Positions 6,749 through 10,687 of a stretch of 10,687 nucleotides of DNA are shown in pieces. The first letter of the stretch is position 1. Each line of letters begins with the position of its first letter. Source of the DNA: Clostridiaceae bacterium (GTDB lineage Bacteria > Bacillota > Clostridia > Saccharofermentanales > Fastidiosipilaceae); contig JAAYZH010000036.1 in assembly GCA_012514965.1 (NCBI GenBank), positions 1 through 10,687 on the forward strand, given 5' to 3'. Position numbers and translations under genes: made by a program. The notes beneath the pieces were generated by a model. That model saw only the letters and a list, made by a program, of their open reading frames with translations. It did not search any database and had not been told where the DNA came from.

Positions 6749-7738
6749 CTACCAGCGCAACAGAATGGCGCCGGAACTGAGACCGCTGCCAAAGGCACAA
6801 ATCAAGATCAAGTCACCTTTATGCAGCCTGCCCTGTTCATTGAGGCGGCTCAAGCAATACGGGATCGATGCAGACGACAAGTTGCCTGTATCCTCCAGCA
6901 TCACAACCACACGGTCTTCAGGTATCTCGGAGTGTTTCGCCGCCGCATGAATAATGCGTTGGTTCGCCTGATGCGGCACATAGAGATCGATGTCCTGTAC
7001 CGCGATACCGGCCTTGTCACACGCCGTTTGCGCAAGGTCTATCAGCTCCTGAACCGCGTAGCGATAGACCTCTGATCCGCTCATATAAAGTTTATGGCGT
7101 TCATTAGGCATACGCAAGACTGGGGTTCTGCTGTCCTGGCCAAAGGGATGCGTGACTTCATCAAGTGCTCGGCAGCTCAAAGCCGCGATAAGCTCGGTTT
7201 TGGTCCGCAAGACACTGGCCAATAGCTCACTTCCCTGTTTGCCGACAAGTACCGCCCCGGCTCCGACGCCAAAAAGTACACAAGTGGTGCGGTCTTCGAA
7301 ATCTATGATGTGGCTCATGGCTTCACTGGAGACCACCAGGATGTAGCGCATGTCCGGATCCTGCAAGTAACGGCTGGCCAGATCGAGAGCATAGATAAAG
7401 CCTGAACAGGCTACGTTCATGTCAAAAGCAAAAGCATGTTCTGCACCTAACGCTTTCTGAACAAACGATGCCATGGCAGGAGTGAAATAGTCCGGGGTGG
7501 TGGAAGTAAAGATGATTCCGTCGAGTTGCGCTGCCTCTACACCCGCGTCCTGCAAAGCGCGACGCGCAGCTGCAACGCCCATCTCCCAGCAATTTTCGCC
7601 GTTGGCATAATGGCGGGAGGCAATTCCGCTTCTCGAGCGAATCCATTCATCTGAAGTATCGACTATATGCGATAGTTCTTCATTGGTTACGGTAAGCTCA
7701 GGAAGATAATAACCAGAGCCTAATATTCCGATTTGCAT
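6749..7738 (-). CDS. fabH: 3-oxoacyl-[acyl-carrier-protein] synthase III
   Basis: FabH starts fatty acid chains by condensing an acyl-CoA primer with malonyl-ACP. The 329-residue protein has the thiolase fold and the full KAS III triad: C111 (NVACSGF), H256 (VPHQANQRI) and N286 (TGNLSSASIP). The N-terminus has the standard TNEEL...DTSDEWIRSRSGI pattern. Several otherwise conserved positions differ: FGDGAGA reads FGVGAGA (V158), GNTS reads GNLS, and the terminal FGGGxTWG reads FGSGLSSG. The ATG at 7738 follows AGAGG with an AT-rich spacer. It is the first gene of the leftward operon and faces away from fabD across a 209-bp control region. Primer preference (acetyl or branched acyl) cannot be read from the sequence. 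Confidence 0.94.
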   Translation of the reverse strand: MQIGILGSGYYLPELTVTNEELSHIVDTSDEWIRSRSGIASRHYANGENCWEMGVAAARRALQDAGVEAAQLDGIIFTSTTPDYFTPAMASFVQKALGAEHAFAFDMNVACSGFIYALDLASRYLQDPDMRYILVVSSEAMSHIIDFEDRTTCVLFGVGAGAVLVGKQGSELLASVLRTKTELIAALSCRALDEVTHPFGQDSRTPVLRMPNERHKLYMSGSEVYRYAVQELIDLAQTACDKAGIAVQDIDLYVPHQANQRIIHAAAKHSEIPEDRVVVMLEDTGNLSSASIPYCLSRLNEQGRLHKGDLILICAFGSGLSSGAILLRW

Positions 7739-7947
7739 ATTTTTCCTCTTATGATCCTTAATTTATGATATCCGGATGAACGATGTGCTATAAAATAATC
7801 AGGTTGAAATTTACATTTGACTGTTCGTTGTGCTAAGCTGAAATTACTTTGATCTTCAAAGTAATTCTAGGATAGCGACTTTTGGGCCCAAGGTCAAGAG
7901 GTCTTCGTGATTTGGCCGCGAGCCTGCGAATCAAGAAAGAGGAATGT
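7739..7947. promoter_or_regulatory. Divergent control region between fabH and fabD
   Basis: This 209-bp AT-rich stretch must hold the start signals for both the leftward operon and fabD. It contains the palindrome at 7842-7866. For fabD a weak candidate is TTGACT (7817-7822), 16 bp, then TGAAAT (7839-7844). For fabH the best -10-like sequences on the minus strand are TATCAT (7765-7770) and TATAGC further upstream, neither with a convincing -35 box. The region is certainly regulatory; the exact promoters are not resolved. Confidence 0.6.
7842..7866. promoter_or_regulatory. Perfect 25-bp palindrome, FabT-like (MarR-family) operator
   Basis: Arms AATTACTTTGA and TCAAAGTAATT (11 bp each, no mismatch) flank a 3-nt centre TCT. 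The inner 17 nt agree with the published FabT operator ANTTTGATTATCAAATT at 14 of 16 defined positions by my count. FabT is the MarR-family repressor of fatty acid synthesis genes in streptococci and relatives. Placement between divergent fabH and fabD fits one regulator controlling both arms. No U-run follows, so it is not a terminator. The regulator gene is not in the window. Confidence 0.75.
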
Positions 7948-8874
7948 ATGAAGAATGCTTATCTATTTTCAGGGCAAGGAGCACAAATTGTCGACATGGG
8001 CAAGGATCTGGCGGAGCAATATCCATCCGTGCAGGCCTTCTATGACCAAGCTGCAGACATACTGGGTTACCAGCCCTTGGATCTTACCGAAACACAACTA
8101 GCGGATACGCTCTACGCGCAACCTGCCACCGTGTGTCTCAGTCTGGCGATTTGGCAGGCTTTGCCGCCAGCAACGGATGAGTATGTACTGGGCGGCTTTT
8201 CACTCGGTGAATACGCTGCCTTTGCCGCTGCGGGAGTATTTGATACGGAGTCTCTCCTGCATTTGGTCGCCGAGCGCGCTCGCTTGATGTCAATCGCCTC
8301 CCAAACAGCCTCAGGCAAGATGTACGCGGTCCTGGGTCTGGAAGATCAGGTGATAGAAACTGTTTTGGCCCAAACAGACTATGCGGGCCGGGTCTGGCCG
8401 GTGAATTACAACTGTCCCGGACAACTCGTCATCGCAGGCAGCAGTGAAGCTGCGGACGCCGCCGCCGCGGAGCTCAAAGCCTCCGGGGCCAAAAGAGTGC
8501 TCGCCCTGCAAGTTTCCGGCGCCTTTCACACACCGCTGATGCAGCCTGCCGCCGAAGCACTTTCGCGTTTCGCCGCTGAGCTGAATATTCAGCCCCCCAG
8601 TTGTCCGCTCTACAGCAACGGTACAGCTTTGCCGCTGTCTGCTTCTGCCGCTGCGAGCTTCCCGGGCTATCTGGCCCAGCATATGACAGGACCGGTCCTC
8701 TGGACTCAAACAATCACGAATATGTATAACGCCGGTGTGCGGCGTTTTGTTGAGCTCGGTCCGGGCAAAACCCTTCGCGGCCTGGTCCAGAAAATTCTCA
8801 AAGGGCACGACGATGTGGAGATTCTAAACATTGGTACTGCCGCAGACTTGACAGATTTTCTGATGCGTACGTAA
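7948..8874 (+). CDS. fabD: Malonyl-CoA:[acyl-carrier-protein] transacylase
   Basis: FabD moves malonyl from CoA to acyl carrier protein, linking the carboxylase to the condensing enzymes. The 308-residue length matches the family (309 in E. coli). It opens with YLFSGQGAQ (5-13), carries the nucleophile S85 in GFSLGEYAA, an arginine in AERARLM (R110), the YNCPGQLVIAG stretch (154-164) and the catalytic H194 in GAFHTPLM. The usual GHSLGE reads GFSLGE, a variation I recall from other clostridial FabDs. The ATG at 7948 has AGAGGA (7938-7943) just upstream. The frame is open 22 codons further, but those residues are not FabD-like. It is transcribed alone, away from the other fab genes, and ends at a strong terminator. 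Confidence 0.96.
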   Translation: MKNAYLFSGQGAQIVDMGKDLAEQYPSVQAFYDQAADILGYQPLDLTETQLADTLYAQPATVCLSLAIWQALPPATDEYVLGGFSLGEYAAFAAAGVFDTESLLHLVAERARLMSIASQTASGKMYAVLGLEDQVIETVLAQTDYAGRVWPVNYNCPGQLVIAGSSEAADAAAAELKASGAKRVLALQVSGAFHTPLMQPAAEALSRFAAELNIQPPSCPLYSNGTALPLSASAAASFPGYLAQHMTGPVLWTQTITNMYNAGVRRFVELGPGKTLRGLVQKILKGHDDVEILNIGTAADLTDFLMRT

Positions 8875-8899
8875 TCTTGCACGCGCGATACAAGAAATC

Positions 8900-8938
8900 C
8901 CGGCCGTTTGTGGATATCCACTCCGGTCGGTATTTTTT
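8900..8938 (+). terminator. Intrinsic terminator of fabD
   Basis: CCGGCCG (8900-8906) pairs with CGGTCGG (8924-8930), including one G-U pair. The loop is itself a perfect palindrome, GTGGATATCCAC (8910-8921), which can stack as a second hairpin. TATTTTTT follows directly. It lies 25 nt after the fabD stop. Confidence 0.85.
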
Positions 8939-8998
8939 GCCTAATTTCTTTAAGTATCCTTCAAAGTTCGATCTCGCAAATTGTGCTGAAGCTTTGTC

Positions 8999-9027
8999 TT
9001 GAACCATACCGCTTTTCGATTTACTAT
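8999..9027 (+). promoter_or_regulatory. Sigma-A-type promoter of the large coiled-coil membrane protein
   Basis: TTGAAC (8999-9004), a 17-bp spacer and TACTAT (9022-9027) give a close match to the consensus. The start point would be near 9034, about 60 nt before the ATG. Together with the terminator at 8900-8938, this makes the next gene a separate transcription unit from fabD. Confidence 0.6.
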
Positions 9028-9094
9028 ATAGGCACTTATTAAACTGCATCGGTATGTGTTTTTCAGACCGGTCCATTCTTAGCGGGGGATAATT

Positions 9095-10687
9095 ATGCCT
9101 TTACTTTCACTCTCCGGTCTGCTGCCTCAAACCTACTGGGTTTTGCTGGCTGCGGTCTGTGTCGTTGTTATAGGAGTTTCGATCTTCTACTTGCTGCGCA
9201 ACCGCAAGTTTCATTTGCGATTTATGCAGACACTATCACAGACCACAGATAGTATCGCAGCCCTTGATCGCTGCAAGATAGAGAACTTAGAGTCCGTTCG
9301 CGAAGCCATGCAGAGTGACGCCTATCCCCTGCTCTCTTCCTTTGGAGATAAACTAGCTCAGGATGCGGACAGGCTGTATCAGGGCAAATGGATTGGCGAC
9401 CCCACACCATTGCTGCAACGCGACCATGTTCTGACTCGCGGCGAGTACCGTTCCACCAGCAGCGAGATTCCGGTCCAGATCTTGTCTGTCTCCGTTCTAG
9501 CCTCCTCTGTCTTTCTGCTTTTTGGCTTATCCAGCGCCTCTGATCGGGATGTAATTCTGCGTCTCGCCTCACTTCCGGCTATTCTTGGCTCAATCGCAAC
9601 TCTCTTGCTATTTTTCCAGAGTTACCGCGCGCGTCTCGGAATGGATCGCGGTCTGACGCACTTGGCTGAGACCATCACGGAGAAAGTCCCTGTATTCAGA
9701 GAACTCGCAGGCACTGCAGCCTTGATCGAATCCTTCTTTCGTTATGATCGCCAAATGGCCGATTCCATCACGCAGCTCACAAACACAGTCGAAGAGCTGA
9801 CACACAGTACGCTGGCTGATAAATTGGCCGAGAATGTACGGCTGGTTCTGGAACGCGAGCTCACACCGCCCATGGTCCAAGCCACAGAAACACTGGGTGC
9901 TTTGGCCGGAGAATTGACCCGGCGCCAGGAAGACGGCATGAAAGATTTGGCCGAAAATTTCACCACTTCTTTGGCCGCTTCAATGGAGGAGCACCTCAGC
10001 CCCTTCTATCAGGAAATCTCGAATCTTACGCAGGATCTCTATGAGGCAAACAAGCAGACCGAGATCTCACTGTCGACTATGGAGAACTTCAAACAGCAAA
10101 GTCTGGATATTCAGCAAGGTCTCAATTACACCATCGAAGAACTGCGCCAGGTTCGCAGTGACTGGCAAACGGATCTCAAACAGAGCACGGAATCTCTGTC
10201 CAGTCTGGCCTTGACCAGTGCTAAGCTCGCTTCATTGCAGGCCGGCAGCGAAGCCAATTTGGCAGGTGAGATCTCTATCCTGCGCCAAAAGATCGGGGAG
10301 CTTCAAGACACCTTGTATCGCGTTACCCAGGGCTTGCATATGGAGAACCAGCATGGTGCTGAAGTGGTGCATGCGCTCACCGATACTTCCCAGAAGACCC
10401 TGGGTGACATGCGTCAGCTGACCATGCTCCTGGTAGACCAGACCGACGTGCTCTCTCGTCAGAACGATAGCCTTCGCGCGAGCCTGACAGGCCTTGAGAA
10501 CGGTTTGAATCAATCTGTGCAGAACTTCTCCACGCAGCTCCTGGCAGGCGTCAGTCAGACGCTGGACAGCTTTGACGAGGGTCTGGCTGAGCTCACGGAG
10601 CGTCTGTCAAACACCACTGCTGAAATCAATGACACAGTAGGTGTCTGGGTGTCCGATATTCGTTGGAGTGAAGAATACCGTTACGCC
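9095..10687 (+). CDS. Membrane protein with MotA/TolQ/ExbB-like (ZorA-like) topology and long coiled-coil tail, 3' end missing
   Basis: An uninterrupted frame of 531 codons runs from the ATG at 9095 off the right edge. Residues 15-34 form one hydrophobic segment followed by RNRK. A hydrophilic, presumably cytoplasmic loop follows (about 36-123). Two close hydrophobic segments come next (about 126-148 and 154-175), then YRAR. Residues from about 180 on are a long, nearly continuous heptad-like helical region rich in L, Q, E, T and S, with few prolines. This order of one segment, loop, two segments and tail is that of TolQ/ExbB-type proton channels; a very long cytoplasmic tail recalls ZorA. 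The GLxGT-type motif of classic ExbB is not evident, so the family call is inferred from layout. Alternatives are a chemoreceptor-like or structural coiled-coil protein. The start has only a weak GGGGG Shine-Dalgarno, with a spacer of about 6 nt. A partner with a MotB/OmpA domain would be expected downstream, outside the window. Confidence 0.7.
   Translation, partial: MPLLSLSGLLPQTYWVLLAAVCVVVIGVSIFYLLRNRKFHLRFMQTLSQTTDSIAALDRCKIENLESVREAMQSDAYPLLSSFGDKLAQDADRLYQGKWIGDPTPLLQRDHVLTRGEYRSTSSEIPVQILSVSVLASSVFLLFGLSSASDRDVILRLASLPAILGSIATLLLFFQSYRARLGMDRGLTHLAETITEKVPVFRELAGTAALIESFFRYDRQMADSITQLTNTVEELTHSTLADKLAENVRLVLERELTPPMVQATETLGALAGELTRRQEDGMKDLAENFTTSLAASMEEHLSPFYQEISNLTQDLYEANKQTEISLSTMENFKQQSLDIQQGLNYTIEELRQVRSDWQTDLKQSTESLSSLALTSAKLASLQAGSEANLAGEISILRQKIGELQDTLYRVTQGLHMENQHGAEVVHALTDTSQKTLGDMRQLTMLLVDQTDVLSRQNDSLRASLTGLENGLNQSVQNFSTQLLAGVSQTLDSFDEGLAELTERLSNTTAEINDTVGVWVSDIRWSEEYRYA

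Noticed and set aside
8311..8808. Open frame on the minus strand opposite fabD
   Set aside because: It is antisense to conserved fabD sequence with no family resemblance.
9005..9056. Inverted repeat CATACCG ... CGGTATG flanking the -10 box upstream of the coiled-coil gene
   Set aside because: Seven-base arms 38 nt apart are expected about once by chance in a region this size.
9222..9880. Two minus-strand open frames opposite the large coiled-coil gene
   Set aside because: The plus-strand frame is open for 531 codons with clear membrane segments and a promoter; the minus frames are short and lack any signal.
1..10687. CRISPR arrays, tRNA or rRNA genes, insertion sequences, attachment sites
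   Set aside because: No regular direct repeats, cloverleaf-like tracts, transposase motifs or terminal inverted repeats were seen by eye.

Overview
The window is a chromosomal stretch of a low-complexity, roughly 50-55% G+C genome (estimated by eye). It carries a Firmicutes-type type II fatty acid synthesis (FAS II) cluster. The order fabH-fabG-fabF-accB-fabZ-accC-accD/A, Shine-Dalgarno sites of the AGGAG type, ATG starts and U-tailed hairpin terminators all point to a clostridial organism. The genus cannot be decided from the sequence.

Layout. Positions 1-236 (minus strand) hold the 5' end of an ABC transporter ATPase of the zinc/manganese uptake type. Its promoter and a 17-bp palindrome lie in the 171-bp gap after the fatty acid operon's terminator. 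Positions 408-7738 (all minus strand, read right to left) form one tight operon: fabH, fabG, fabF, accB, fabZ, accC and a fused accD-accA. It makes malonyl-CoA (AccB, AccC, AccDA), starts chains (FabH), elongates them (FabF), and does the first reduction (FabG) and the dehydration (FabZ). The malonyl-CoA:ACP transacylase gene fabD is not in the operon. It lies upstream on the plus strand (7948-8874) and reads away from fabH. The two arms share a 209-bp control region with a perfect 25-bp palindrome that closely matches the FabT (MarR-family) operator. Enoyl-ACP reductase (fabK/fabI/fabL/fabV) and acyl carrier protein (acpP) are absent from the window and must be encoded elsewhere.

After a strong terminator behind fabD, a separate transcription unit starts with a good promoter (8999-9027). 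It encodes a large membrane protein (9095 to beyond the window end, at least 531 residues) with one N-terminal membrane segment, a cytoplasmic loop, two adjacent membrane segments and a very long coiled-coil tail. This is the layout of MotA/TolQ/ExbB-type ion channel proteins with long tails, such as ZorA of the Zorya anti-phage system. Its partner gene, if any, would lie just past the window edge. It is the least ordinary item here.
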